Part shown: piece by piece, positions 9,006 through 16,978 of the stretch
How positions within the stretch are numbered: the stretch's first letter is position 1
Layout of the letters: every line of letters starts with the position of its first letter
NCBI RefSeq assembly: GCF_003053745.1
Contig: NZ_QAYE01000004.1
Span: forward strand, 62,001-126,000
DNA length: 64,000 nucleotides
Direction: 5' to 3'
Source: Sphingomonas faeni
GTDB taxonomy: Bacteria > Pseudomonadota > Alphaproteobacteria > Sphingomonadales > Sphingomonadaceae
Notes under the pieces: generated by a model
What the model was told of the DNA's origin: nothing
What the model saw: only the letters and a program-made list of their open reading frames with translations
The model's database searches: none
Program-made: the position numbers and the translations under genes

Positions 9006-9821
9006 TTGGCCACGGGCCCCGACTCACCCCAAGCTTCGACGCACGTCATCGTGTTCGCCAACGAGAAGGGCGGCACCGGCAAGTCGACGACCGCGGTGCA
9101 CGTCGCGATCGCGCTCGCCGCCAAGGGTGCGCGCGTCGCGTGTCTCGATCTGGATCACCGCCAGCGCACCGTCGGCCGCTATCTCGACAACCGCGCCGAG
9201 ACGATGAGGCGCAACGGCTCGATACTGCCGATGCCGCGCCACGCCACGCTGTCGGAGCAGAGCGAGGACCAGTTCGAGGATTTGTGGCATTCGCTATGCG
9301 AGGGGTCGGACTTCCTCGTGGTCGACACGCCGGGCCGCGACGATCCGTTCGCGCGCACCGCAGCGGCGCTCGCGAACACGCTGGTCACGCCCATGAACGA
9401 CAGCTTCGTCGACTTCGACCTGATCGGCCAGGTCGATCCCGAGACCTATCAGGTGACCCGCCCGAGCTTCTATTCCGAGCTGATCTGGGATGCGCGGAAA
9501 CAGCGTGCGCGCGCCGACGGCACGACGATCGACTGGGTCGTGCTGCGCAACCGCCTCCAGCATATCGAGGCGCGCAACATGCGCCGCGTGTCGGATGCGC
9601 TCGCGCAACTGGCCAAGCGCGTCGGCTTCCGGATCATCCCGGGGCTCGGCGAGCGCGTGATCTACCGCGAGATGTTCCCCGCCGGCCTGACAATGATTGA
9701 TTCGAAGGCGTTCGGCAGCATGGGCCTCGCGCATGTCGCCGCGCGCCAGGAACTGCGCGAGATGATGGCCGCGTTGCAGCTGCCCGACGTGGTTGAGCAG
9801 GTTCCGGGCGTCGCTGCGTGA
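9006..9821 (+). CDS. mipZ: division-plane positioning ATPase MipZ
   Basis: ParA/MinD-type ATPase that in Caulobacter forms a gradient from the ParB-bound origins and blocks FtsZ assembly away from midcell. The 271-residue product has the deviant Walker A KGGTGKSTT (21-29), the RQRTVGRYLDNR segment after the LDLD strand, and the stretch TPMNDSFVDFDLIGQVDPET that is characteristic of MipZ rather than ParA. VLRNRL and RVGFRIIPGLGERVIYRE also match. The start is TTG, supported by AAGGAAA about nine bases upstream. Its stop overlaps the GTG of the J-domain gene. Confidence 0.92.
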   Translation: MATGPDSPQASTHVIVFANEKGGTGKSTTAVHVAIALAAKGARVACLDLDHRQRTVGRYLDNRAETMRRNGSILPMPRHATLSEQSEDQFEDLWHSLCEGSDFLVVDTPGRDDPFARTAAALANTLVTPMNDSFVDFDLIGQVDPETYQVTRPSFYSELIWDARKQRARADGTTIDWVVLRNRLQHIEARNMRRVSDALAQLAKRVGFRIIPGLGERVIYREMFPAGLTMIDSKAFGSMGLAHVAARQELREMMAALQLPDVVEQVPGVAA

Positions 9822-10072
9822 AGTGGATCGTCGCCGCAGTCTTCATCTGGCTGGCATGGCATTACCTCCGCCCCAAGCCAAAACAGCGCGTGGTCACGGA
9901 TGAAGCCGAGGCCCGCTCGATCCTCGGCATCGATCGCAGCGCGGACGCCGATGCGATCCGCAGCGCGCACCGCCGCCTGATCGCCTCGGTCCACCCCGAC
10001 CGGGGCGGCTCGACCGACCTGACCCGGCGAGTGAACGCGGCGCGCGACCTGCTGCTGAAGCGCACGCGCTAA
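9818..10072 (+). CDS. membrane-anchored J-domain protein
   Basis: 84 residues: an N-terminal hydrophobic anchor (about 2-17), a short basic linker, then a compact J domain with the HPD tripeptide at 59-61 that stimulates DnaK ATPase. The domain is short and lies at the C-terminus, as in DjlA- and Tim14/PAM18-like proteins. The GTG start overlaps the mipZ stop (GTGA), so it is probably translated together with mipZ. The specific DnaK client or role is unknown; the link to division is only by position. Confidence 0.82.
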   Translation: MKWIVAAVFIWLAWHYLRPKPKQRVVTDEAEARSILGIDRSADADAIRSAHRRLIASVHPDRGGSTDLTRRVNAARDLLLKRTR

Positions 10073-10076
10073 ACCG

Positions 10077-10154
10077 TTCTCCTGCGAACGCAGGAGTCCA
10101 GGGTTACAAACGCTATTGCTCTTGGCTCCTGGGCCCCCGCCTTCGCGGGGGAAC
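10077..10154. repeat. inverted repeat (class 3, TTCTCC...GGAGAA type)
   Basis: The left part is a small hairpin (TCCTGCGAACGCAGGA) followed by GTCCAGGG; the right part reads CCTGGGCCCCCGCCTTCGCGGGGGAAC and pairs with it imperfectly. Related copies are at 36507, 37189 and 56789. It begins four bases after the J-domain gene's stop. Confidence 0.7.
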
Positions 10155-10183
10155 CGCAGTGAGATATAATCGTCGAGAGGCCC

Positions 10184-11551
10184 ATGACCCACCAGTTCGA
10201 CCCGACCTCGCTCCGCGAATACGACATCCGCGGGATCGTCGGCAAAGCGCTAGGCCCCTCCGACGCCGTGGCGATCGGCCGAGGCTTCGCCACCCGCATC
10301 CGCACCGCCGGCGGCCACCGCGTCGCGGTCGGCTATGACGGCCGCAACTCCTCCCCCGAACTCGAAGCCGCACTCGTGTCCGGCCTGACCGCAGGCGGCG
10401 TCGACGTCGTCAGGATCGGCCTCAGCACCTCGCCGATGCTCTATTACGCCGAAGCGACGCTAGAGGTGGATGGCGGCATCCAGGTAACCGGCAGCCACAA
10501 TCCCCCCGAGTATAACGGCTTCAAGATGGTGCACGCCCACGCGCCATTTTTCGGCGACGACATCCAGGACTTGGCGGCGCTCGCGGCGTCCGGCGCCTGG
10601 AGCGAAGGCGAGGGCGAAGTCACGACCGCGGACGTGCTCGACGCCTATGTCGACCGGCTGATGGCAGGCTATGCGGGCGGCGCGTACCGGATCGGCTGGG
10701 ACACCGGCAACGGCGCCGCCGGTCCGGTAATCGAGAAACTCGTCCAGCTCCTGCCGGGTGAGCATCATGTGATCTTCGCCGAAGTCGACGGCAATTTTCC
10801 CAACCATCATCCCGATCCTACCGAAGAGGCGAACCTTGCGGATCTGAAACGCCTGGTCGCGGAGAAAAACCTCGATTTCGGACTGGCCTTCGACGGCGAC
10901 GGCGACCGGATCGGCGCGGTCGACGGGCTGGGCCGCATGATCTGGGGCGATCAGATCCTCTCCATTCTGGTCGAACCTGCGCTGCGCGAACATCCCGGCG
11001 CGCCGATCGTCGCCGACGTGAAGTCGTCGCAGGCGTTGTTCGACCGAATCGCCGAACTGGGCGGCAAGCCGGTGATGGCCGCCACAGGCCACAGCCTGAT
11101 GAAGACCGCGATGACCCGCACCGGCGCACCGATCGGCGGCGAGTTGAGCGGACACCTGTTCTTCGCGGGCGAATATTACGGGTTCGACGATGCGCACTAC
11201 GCGGCGGTGCGGCTGATCCGCGCGGTGCATCTGTCAGCGCGTTCGCTGACCGAGTTGCGCGACGCGATGCCGGCGCTGGTGGCGACGCCCGACCTGCGCT
11301 TCCCGGTCGAGGATGTGCGGAAGTTTGCGGTGGTGGACGAGGTGATCGCACGGTTGAAGTCGGATGGCGCGGAGATGGACCTTACCGATGGTGCACGGGT
11401 CACGACCGCGGGAGGCTGGTGGCTCCTCCGCGCCTCGAACACGCAGGCGATGCTGACCGTCCGCGCGGAGGCAAAGGATCAGGCAGCGCTCGATGCGCTG
11501 CTGGCCGAGGTAGATGCACACCTGTCGGCAAGCGGTGTAACACGACGCTAA
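10184..11551 (+). CDS. phosphomannomutase/phosphoglucomutase
   Basis: Alpha-D-phosphohexomutase that moves phosphate between C6 and C1 of hexoses, feeding GDP-mannose or UDP-glucose and so surface polysaccharide synthesis. The 455-residue protein has all four family motifs: phosphoserine loop TGSHNPPEYNG (S104), metal-binding DGDGDRIG (about 237-244), the sugar-specificity loop GGELSGHLFF, and the phosphate-binding RASNTQAM near the end. GGELSGH is the form found in bifunctional PMM/PGM enzymes such as AlgC/ManB. ATG start. Flanked on both sides by inverted repeats; probably monocistronic. Confidence 0.92.
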   Translation: MTHQFDPTSLREYDIRGIVGKALGPSDAVAIGRGFATRIRTAGGHRVAVGYDGRNSSPELEAALVSGLTAGGVDVVRIGLSTSPMLYYAEATLEVDGGIQVTGSHNPPEYNGFKMVHAHAPFFGDDIQDLAALAASGAWSEGEGEVTTADVLDAYVDRLMAGYAGGAYRIGWDTGNGAAGPVIEKLVQLLPGEHHVIFAEVDGNFPNHHPDPTEEANLADLKRLVAEKNLDFGLAFDGDGDRIGAVDGLGRMIWGDQILSILVEPALREHPGAPIVADVKSSQALFDRIAELGGKPVMAATGHSLMKTAMTRTGAPIGGELSGHLFFAGEYYGFDDAHYAAVRLIRAVHLSARSLTELRDAMPALVATPDLRFPVEDVRKFAVVDEVIARLKSDGAEMDLTDGARVTTAGGWWLLRASNTQAMLTVRAEAKDQAALDALLAEVDAHLSASGVTRR

Positions 11552-11562
11552 CCGCGAGAATT

Positions 11563-11672
11563 GCACCACCCCGGCGAAGGCCGGGGCCCAAGTGGAAAGG
11601 TGGAAGTAACGGCGCGCTGTCTTCCGTTAGCAACCTCCCCCAATTGGGCCCCGGCCTCCGCCGGGGAGGTGC
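11563..11672. repeat. inverted repeat with conserved interior (class 2)
   Basis: Outer arms GCACCACCCCGGCGAAGG and the complementary CCGCCGGGGAGGTGC enclose inner arms CCGGGGCCCA/TGGGCCCCGG. Just inside the left arm is TGGAAAGGTGGAAGTAACGGC, close to the same segment in the copies at 26111, 39508 and 61063. It is about 105-110 bases long and lies 11 bases after the mutase stop. Confidence 0.85.
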
Positions 11673-11767
11673 TGATGAAAAGGAGATCGCACACTTGCAT
11701 CCGCTGCCGAGCCGACTGACACCGTAACGCCCCAGCCTACCGTCCCACCACCCCAAGGAGTCCCCAA

Positions 11768-12217
11768 GTGGAGCGCCCAGTCGACGAATTCCGCTCCAGC
11801 ACGCGCCGCTGGCTGCTCGGCAGCTTTGCCGGTTGGGGCACCCTGCTCACCTGTTTCGCCGGCGTCGGCTTCGTCATCATCGGCGTCCGCTGGCTCAAGA
11901 ACCGCAGCGCCAGCTACGAGATCACCGACCAGCGCCTCATCATCAAGCGCGGCATCCTGTTCAAGACGATCGACGAGATCGAGCTCTACCGGATCAAGGA
12001 CGTCCGCCTCGGCTACTCCCTCCTCAACCAGATGACCGACATTGGCACGATCATCCTCACTTCGAGCGATCGCACCACCAGCGGCGGCGAGTTCACCCTC
12101 CGCGACATCCCGATGGCGCGCGACCGCCGCGAAGGCCTGCGGAAACTGGTCGACCGCGCCCGCCAGCGCCGCGGCGTTCGCGAACTCGACGTGGACGACT
12201 CATACGCGCTGGATTAA
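11768..12217 (+). CDS. membrane-anchored bacterial PH-domain protein
   Basis: 149 residues with one long hydrophobic region (about 15-43), followed by the bPH2/DUF304 pattern: SYEITDQRLIIKRGILFKTIDEIELYRIKDV, then a strand-rich section and a charged C-terminus. Proteins of this type are inner-membrane proteins of unknown function. The start is GTG, with a purine-rich AAGGAG about ten bases upstream. It sits 19 bases before the exonuclease gene and is probably co-transcribed with it. Confidence 0.75.
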   Translation: MERPVDEFRSSTRRWLLGSFAGWGTLLTCFAGVGFVIIGVRWLKNRSASYEITDQRLIIKRGILFKTIDEIELYRIKDVRLGYSLLNQMTDIGTIILTSSDRTTSGGEFTLRDIPMARDRREGLRKLVDRARQRRGVRELDVDDSYALD

Positions 12218-12235
12218 GCGCGCTTTTGTCCCCAC

Positions 12236-13024
12236 ATGGCGGGCATGGCGCCCCCCTATCCCAAGCTCAAACAGCAACCCCAGATGATCCGGGTCGTCGA
12301 CCTCGAGACCACCGGCTCGGCCCCGCCCGCGCACGGCGTCTGCGAGATCGGCTGGCAGGACGTCGCGCTCGGCGAGGACGGCCGCTGGGAAATCTACGGC
12401 GAAGGCGGCAGCCTGCTCGTCAATCCCGGCCGACTGATCCCGCCGGTGACTCAGGCGATCCACCACATCCTCGACGAGCATGTCGCCGACGCGCCGTATT
12501 GGCATGACTGTGCCCGCCAAGTGCTCGACCCGTGGCCGCGCCGGCTCGCACTCGCCGCGCACCGCGCTGATTTTGAGCAGAAGTTCAGCACCCCCGCGCT
12601 CACCCGCGACGCGGAGTGGATCTGCACGTGGAAATGCGCGCTGCGGCTCTGGCCCGACTCGCCGAGCTTCTCGAACCAGGTGCTGCGCTATTGGCGCAAA
12701 CCGCACGGCATGGAGCACGAGCGCGGCCTGCCTGCGCACCGCGCGTTCCCCGACGCCTACGTCACCGCGTTCCACCTCCGCGACATGCTGAACGAAGCGA
12801 GCCTTGCGCAGCTGCTCGAATGGTCGCGTGATCCGGGGCTCATCCCCCGTGTCCGCTATGGCCCCGATCGCGGCAAGGAATGGTCCGAGCTCGATCACGA
12901 GACGCTGATGGCGTTCATGACCGATCGCGATCCCGACATCCGCTTCACCGCCAACCACGAGATGGACCGGCGCAGCGGTGGCGGCCGCGTCGGCAAGGCG
13001 AGCGCACAGGACCTGCTGCTCTAA
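12236..13024 (+). CDS. DEDD-family 3'-5' exonuclease
   Basis: DnaQ-like exonuclease fold: Exo I motif VVDLETTG gives the D-x-E pair (about 21-28), Exo II lies around ALAAHRADFE, and Exo III is HRAFPDAYVT (H and D conserved). The C-terminal part, GKEWSELDHETLMAFM...DIRFTANHEM, resembles the extra domain of exodeoxyribonuclease X-type proteins. 262 residues. Three in-frame ATGs lie near the start (12236, 12245 and 12284), and the last gives MIRVVDLETTG; I keep the first. Likely role is DNA repair or degradation; the substrate is unknown. Confidence 0.78.
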   Translation: MAGMAPPYPKLKQQPQMIRVVDLETTGSAPPAHGVCEIGWQDVALGEDGRWEIYGEGGSLLVNPGRLIPPVTQAIHHILDEHVADAPYWHDCARQVLDPWPRRLALAAHRADFEQKFSTPALTRDAEWICTWKCALRLWPDSPSFSNQVLRYWRKPHGMEHERGLPAHRAFPDAYVTAFHLRDMLNEASLAQLLEWSRDPGLIPRVRYGPDRGKEWSELDHETLMAFMTDRDPDIRFTANHEMDRRSGGGRVGKASAQDLLL

Positions 13025-13099
13025 ATCAATATCGTTGCGCTGGCGGACCCGGCAGTATCGCTGGCGTAACGACATCCGCCAGCCTACACCGCCCGTCCT

Positions 13100-14605
13100 A
13101 TGGTTCGCGTACGCTTGAAACTGCCCTCTTCGGAAGGGCGAGTCGCACGCTGGCTGGTCGCGTTCATGACGCTCGGCTTCATCGCGCTGGCCGCCGCCGC
13201 GATCGCGATCGGCTGGATCACCGTCCGCAACCGCACCTACACCGCCGAAATCCTCCATACGCAGGACGTCCGCCAGGCGATCGCCACGCTCCAGATCCAG
13301 ATGGAGCAATCCGAGACGGCGCGGCGCGGCTACATCCTCGCCGGCAAACCGCTATTCGCCACCGCCTATGCGCGGACTGCGGGCAACCTCGTGCCGTCGA
13401 TCCGCAAGCTGCGCCATCTGACCCGCGACAATCCGCGGCAGGGTGCCCGCCTCGACCTGATCGAGCCGCGCTTCGTCCAGTTGCGCGCGCTCCGGACGCA
13501 ATCGATGACCCTGGTCGCCGCGGGTCGGATCGCCGAGGCGCAGCGCCGGTTCGCGGTCGATGCCAGCGTGCCGTTGATGCGCGGCATCCGCTACCGCCTC
13601 CAGGCGATGGCCGCCGACGAGGTTCGCCTGCTCGCGATCCGCACCGAGCGGCAGGAACGCACCAGCGCGCTGTTCCTCTCGGTCGCCGGGCTCGCCGCGG
13701 CGCTGCTGCTGATCGTCGCGATCCTCGCGGTCCTGCTGATCCGCCGCTATACCGCCGACCTCGCCGCGTCGCGCGACAGCCTGCGCACCCTCAACGAGAC
13801 GCTCGAGGAACAGGTCGCCGAACGCACCGCAGACCTCAGCCGCGCGAACGAGGAAATCCAGCGCTTCGCCTATATCGTCAGCCACGATCTGCGCTCGCCG
13901 CTCGTCAACGTGATGGGCTTCACCGCCGAACTCGCCGCCGCCGCGGTGCCGCTTGCCGAGTTGGTCGACCGTGCCGAAGCCGAGGCACCGCACATCCTCA
14001 CCGAAGACGCGCGTCTTGCGGCGCGCGAAGACCTGCCCGAGGCGATCGGCTTCATCCGCACCTCGACGCAGAAGATGGACCGGCTGATCAACGCCATCCT
14101 CAAGCTCGCGCGCGAAGGTCGCCGGACGATCGCGCCCGAGCATATCGACCCCGCGCAGCTGGTCGATACGATCGTCGGCGCGATGCAGCACATCGTCGAC
14201 GATCGCGGGGCGGTGGTGCGCGTCGAGCGGCCGATGCCGGCCATCGTCACCGATCGTCTCGCGCTCGAACAGATCCTGTCGAACCTGATCGAGAACGCCA
14301 CCAAATATCTGAAGCCCGGCCGCCCCGGCGAAATCACGGTCAAGGGCCATACCGAACGCGGCCGCGTCATCCTTTCGGTGGTCGACAATGGCCGCGGCAT
14401 CGATCCGCGCGATCACCAGCGCGTGTTCGACCTGTTTCGCCGCTCGGGCGCGCAGGACCAGCCGGGCGAAGGCATCGGACTCGCGCATGTCCGCGCGCTC
14501 GCCTATCGTCTGGGCGGCACGATCGACGTACAGTCGACGCTCGGCGACGGCGCGACCTTCCGGCTCAACCTGCCGACCCACATGACCATCCAGGACGCAG
14601 CATGA
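13100..14605 (+). CDS. CHASE3-domain sensor histidine kinase
   Basis: 501 residues. Transmembrane helix 1 (about 17-42), a helical periplasmic CHASE3 sensor (about 45-185, containing MEQSETARRGYILAG), transmembrane helix 2 (about 190-215), a coiled linker (LNETLEEQVAERTADLSRANEEIQ), HisKA with phospho-acceptor H262 in IVSHDLRSPLVN, and HATPase_c with NLIENATKYL (N box), VDNGRGID and GEGIGLAHVRAL. The architecture and the LNETLE linker are those of cyanobacterial-phytochrome-like kinases that pair with Rcp1-type receivers, and the next gene is one. Its stop overlaps the receiver's ATG (ATGA). The ligand is not predictable. Confidence 0.9.
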   Translation: MVRVRLKLPSSEGRVARWLVAFMTLGFIALAAAAIAIGWITVRNRTYTAEILHTQDVRQAIATLQIQMEQSETARRGYILAGKPLFATAYARTAGNLVPSIRKLRHLTRDNPRQGARLDLIEPRFVQLRALRTQSMTLVAAGRIAEAQRRFAVDASVPLMRGIRYRLQAMAADEVRLLAIRTERQERTSALFLSVAGLAAALLLIVAILAVLLIRRYTADLAASRDSLRTLNETLEEQVAERTADLSRANEEIQRFAYIVSHDLRSPLVNVMGFTAELAAAAVPLAELVDRAEAEAPHILTEDARLAAREDLPEAIGFIRTSTQKMDRLINAILKLAREGRRTIAPEHIDPAQLVDTIVGAMQHIVDDRGAVVRVERPMPAIVTDRLALEQILSNLIENATKYLKPGRPGEITVKGHTERGRVILSVVDNGRGIDPRDHQRVFDLFRRSGAQDQPGEGIGLAHVRALAYRLGGTIDVQSTLGDGATFRLNLPTHMTIQDAA

Positions 14606-15042
14606 ACGATCACAAGACCGTCGGTATCGTGATGATCGAGGATGACGAGGGCCATGCCCGCCTCATCGAGAAGAACATCCGCCGCGCCGGAATCCTGAAC
14701 GATATCCGTCACTTCACCGACGGCACCACTGCGCTCGATTTCCTGTTCAACGCCGCCGATGGCCCCGCGAAGAGCGGCCCGGCGATGATCCTGCTCGACT
14801 TGAACCTCCCCGACATGAGCGGCACCGACATCCTGGCCCGGATCAAGGCGGAGGGCAGCCCGCTCAAGCGCACGCCAGTCGTCGTGCTCACCACCACCGA
14901 CGACAAGGTCGAGATCGAGCGCTGCTACGATCTCGGCTGCAACGTCTACATCACCAAGCCGGTGAACTATGAGAGTTTCGCGCAGGCGATCCGCCAGCTC
15001 GGGCTGTTCCTGTCGGTGATCCAGGTTCCCGAAGCCGAGTGA
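14602..15042 (+). CDS. stand-alone receiver (Rcp1-type response regulator)
   Basis: 146 residues consisting of one receiver domain with no output domain. Acidic pair E13/D14 in MIEDDEGHA, phospho-acceptor D66 in LLDLNLPDMSGTD, switch Thr in VVLTTTD, and K119 in YITKPVNYESF. The FNAADGP-like insertion before the aspartate is typical of Rcp1-like receivers. The start ATG lies inside the stop of the upstream kinase gene and the stop overlaps the GTG of the next kinase, so it is made together with both. It probably relays phosphate between the two kinases. Confidence 0.9.
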   Translation: MNDHKTVGIVMIEDDEGHARLIEKNIRRAGILNDIRHFTDGTTALDFLFNAADGPAKSGPAMILLDLNLPDMSGTDILARIKAEGSPLKRTPVVVLTTTDDKVEIERCYDLGCNVYITKPVNYESFAQAIRQLGLFLSVIQVPEAE

Positions 15043-16070
15043 GCGAAACGCGCGTCCTCTACATCGACGACGACGCCGGCATCCGGCGGCTGGCGGCGCG
15101 TGCGCTCGAACGCCGCGGCTACCGGATGACCGTTGCCGAGACGGGGGCCGAGGGTGTCGTGAAAGCCGCCGCCGAACGCTTCGACCTGATCGCGGTCGAC
15201 CATTACATGCCCGGCATGGACGGCCTCGAAACCCTGGAAGCACTCCGCCGCCTGCCCGATCCGCCCCCAGTCGTGTACGTCACCGGCTCAGAGGAAGGCC
15301 GCATCGCGGTCGCCGCGCTGAAGGCCGGCGCTGCCGATTACGTCGTGAAGACGATCGGCGAGGACTTCTTCGACCTGCTCGCCGCTTCCTTCGAACAGGT
15401 CCGCGCCCGCGCCCTGCTGGAGCACGAAAAGGCGTCCGCCGAGGCCGATCTCCGCGCCAGCAACGCGCGGCTCGAGGCGCTGCTCGGCGAGGTCAACCAC
15501 CGCGTCGCCAACTCGCTGCAACTCGTCTCGGCGATGGTCCGCCTCCAGGCGACCGCGCTGACCGATCCTTCCGCACGCGAGGCGCTGGAGGACACGCAGC
15601 GCCGCATCCAGGCGATCGCGCAGGTCCACCGCCGGCTCTACACCAGCAACGACGTCGAGAGCGTCGACATGCAGGAATATCTCGGCGCGCTGGTCGACGA
15701 ACTCGCCGAGACCTGGTCGACCGAAGCGCTCCCCCGCGCCTTGAGCCTCGCCGCCGAGCCGATACGCCTACCCACCGACCGCGCGGTGTCGCTCGGCGTG
15801 ATCGTCACCGAACTCGTCACCAACGCGTGCAAATACGCCTATCCCACCGGCGGCGGCGAAGTTCGCGTGGCGCTGCGCCGGATCGACGATGACGTCTTCC
15901 TGCTCGCGGTTGAGGACGATGGCTGCGGCATTCCCGAAGACGCCGTCCCGCGCGGCACCGGCCTCGGCACGAAGCTGATCCGCGCGATGGCGCAGAGCCT
16001 GCAGTCGATCGTCGAGTACGACCCCACCCACACCGGCGTCCGCGCCACCCTCCGCGCGGCGGTACGATAG
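15039..16070 (+). CDS. receiver-HWE/HisKA_2 hybrid kinase
   Basis: 343 residues in the order receiver (1-120, D54 in AVDHYMPGMDG), a short coiled linker (LEHEKASAEADLRASNARLEALL), HisKA_2-type dimerisation helix with H154 in EVNHRVANSLQLVSAMVRLQA, and an HWE-like ATPase domain (ELVTNACKYAYP, EDDGCGIPED, GTGLGTKLI). Kinases with this H-box often act in the alphaproteobacterial general stress response or in light signalling; that link is inference. There is no membrane segment. The GTG start overlaps the previous stop. No PhyR, NepR or EcfG is nearby. Confidence 0.88.
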   Translation: MSETRVLYIDDDAGIRRLAARALERRGYRMTVAETGAEGVVKAAAERFDLIAVDHYMPGMDGLETLEALRRLPDPPPVVYVTGSEEGRIAVAALKAGAADYVVKTIGEDFFDLLAASFEQVRARALLEHEKASAEADLRASNARLEALLGEVNHRVANSLQLVSAMVRLQATALTDPSAREALEDTQRRIQAIAQVHRRLYTSNDVESVDMQEYLGALVDELAETWSTEALPRALSLAAEPIRLPTDRAVSLGVIVTELVTNACKYAYPTGGGEVRVALRRIDDDVFLLAVEDDGCGIPEDAVPRGTGLGTKLIRAMAQSLQSIVEYDPTHTGVRATLRAAVR

Positions 16071-16118
16071 GGCACGCAAGTTACAACGACGGAATCATTC
16101 GCCCGTCGTGCCCTCTAC

Positions 16119-16267
16119 CGTTCGTCCTGAGTAGCCATCGAGTAGCGGCATAGCCGCGTATCGAGAGGGCGTATCGAAGGACAGGTTGGCGTGCGGAACC
16201 GATGCTTCGATACGCGTCCTCGATACGCTTCTACGAAGCTACTCGGTCGCTACTCAGCACGAACGGG
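16119..16267. repeat. inverted repeat (class 6, CGTTCGTCCTGAG ends)
   Basis: The ends CGTTCGTCCTGAGTAGC and GCTACTCAGCACGAACG are nearly complementary. Inside are further palindromic pieces (GTATCGAAGGACA, CTTCGATACGCGTCCTCGATACG). Length about 149. A shorter relative is at 61212-61281. It fills the gap between the convergent kinase operon and tetR gene. Confidence 0.75.
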
Positions 16268-16282
16268 GTTTTCTGCAGGATT

Positions 16283-16873
16283 TTAGAGCGCGCGGACCGC
16301 GGCCAGGATCATCCGTCCCGTCAACCGCGCCGTCTCGTCCTCCGACAGCCGCGGCCGCGACAGCGTACGGTGGCCGAGCCCGAACATGAAGGCGAGGATC
16401 AGCTCCTCCGCGCCCTCCAGTTCGTTCTCCTGCAAGTCCGGATTGGCAACGCAGGCGAGCTCGCGGATCATCCGGCGGAAATCGCGGCACAGGTCGGCGA
16501 TCGTGTCGGCGACGTCGGCGTTGCGGTGCGCCTCCGCCATGATCTCGAACGACAGCGCCTCGTCACCCTTGGACAAGGCACGCCGCGCCAGTTCGACGAA
16601 CCCTTCCTCGATCGAGAACCGCTCCGATTTGACCGAGTCGTTCATCGTCTGCAGCTCGCCCATCTTGGCTGCCGCATCCTCCATCACGATCGCCTGGATC
16701 ACCGCGTTCTTGCCGGTGAACAGGCGATAGATCTGGCCGACGGACACACCCGCCGCCACGGCCAGTTCGGACATCGGGGTTTGATGAAACCCTTGTGTCG
16801 CAAACAGATGACGGGCCGACGAGACGATACGCTCCCGACTTCCCATTTCATGCTGCACTGCACTCAAAACCAT
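16283..16873 (-). CDS. TetR/AcrR-family repressor of the efflux operon
   Basis: 196 residues with an N-terminal helix-turn-helix (about 12-58; RERIVSSARHLFATQGFHQTPMSELAVAAGVSVGQIYRLF) and an all-helical ligand-binding domain. It is divergent from the RND operon; the gap holds a perfect 20-bp palindrome that is the obvious operator, so it most likely represses the pump and possibly itself, with release by a pump substrate. The first ATG is used; an ATG nine codons downstream (MGSRERI) is an equally good start. Confidence 0.9.
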   Translation of the reverse strand: MVLSAVQHEMGSRERIVSSARHLFATQGFHQTPMSELAVAAGVSVGQIYRLFTGKNAVIQAIVMEDAAAKMGELQTMNDSVKSERFSIEEGFVELARRALSKGDEALSFEIMAEAHRNADVADTIADLCRDFRRMIRELACVANPDLQENELEGAEELILAFMFGLGHRTLSRPRLSEDETARLTGRMILAAVRAL

Positions 16874-16931
16874 GTTCCCGACGCGTTTTTAGGTTGACCG
16901 GCCGCTCGCACAATCCTAGCGGGCAAGCAAG

Positions 16932-16951
16932 CGGAATGAACGTTCATTCCG
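16932..16951. promoter_or_regulatory. perfect 20-bp palindromic operator
   Basis: CGGAATGAACGTTCATTCCG is a perfect palindrome centred between the tetR gene (ends 58 bases away) and the adaptor gene (about 27 bases downstream). Its size and symmetry fit a TetR-family dimer site. Because of this I do not use the GTG at 16952, directly abutting it, as the adaptor start. Confidence 0.85.
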
Positions 16952-16978
16952 GTGAACCTAATCTGCACGGACGTCGGG

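Noticed and set aside
12880..14601. Open frame upstream of and continuous with the lone receiver
   Set aside because: Only the last 146 codons are protein-like; the rest is the +1 shadow of the CHASE3 kinase. The real start is the ATG at 14602 overlapping the kinase stop.
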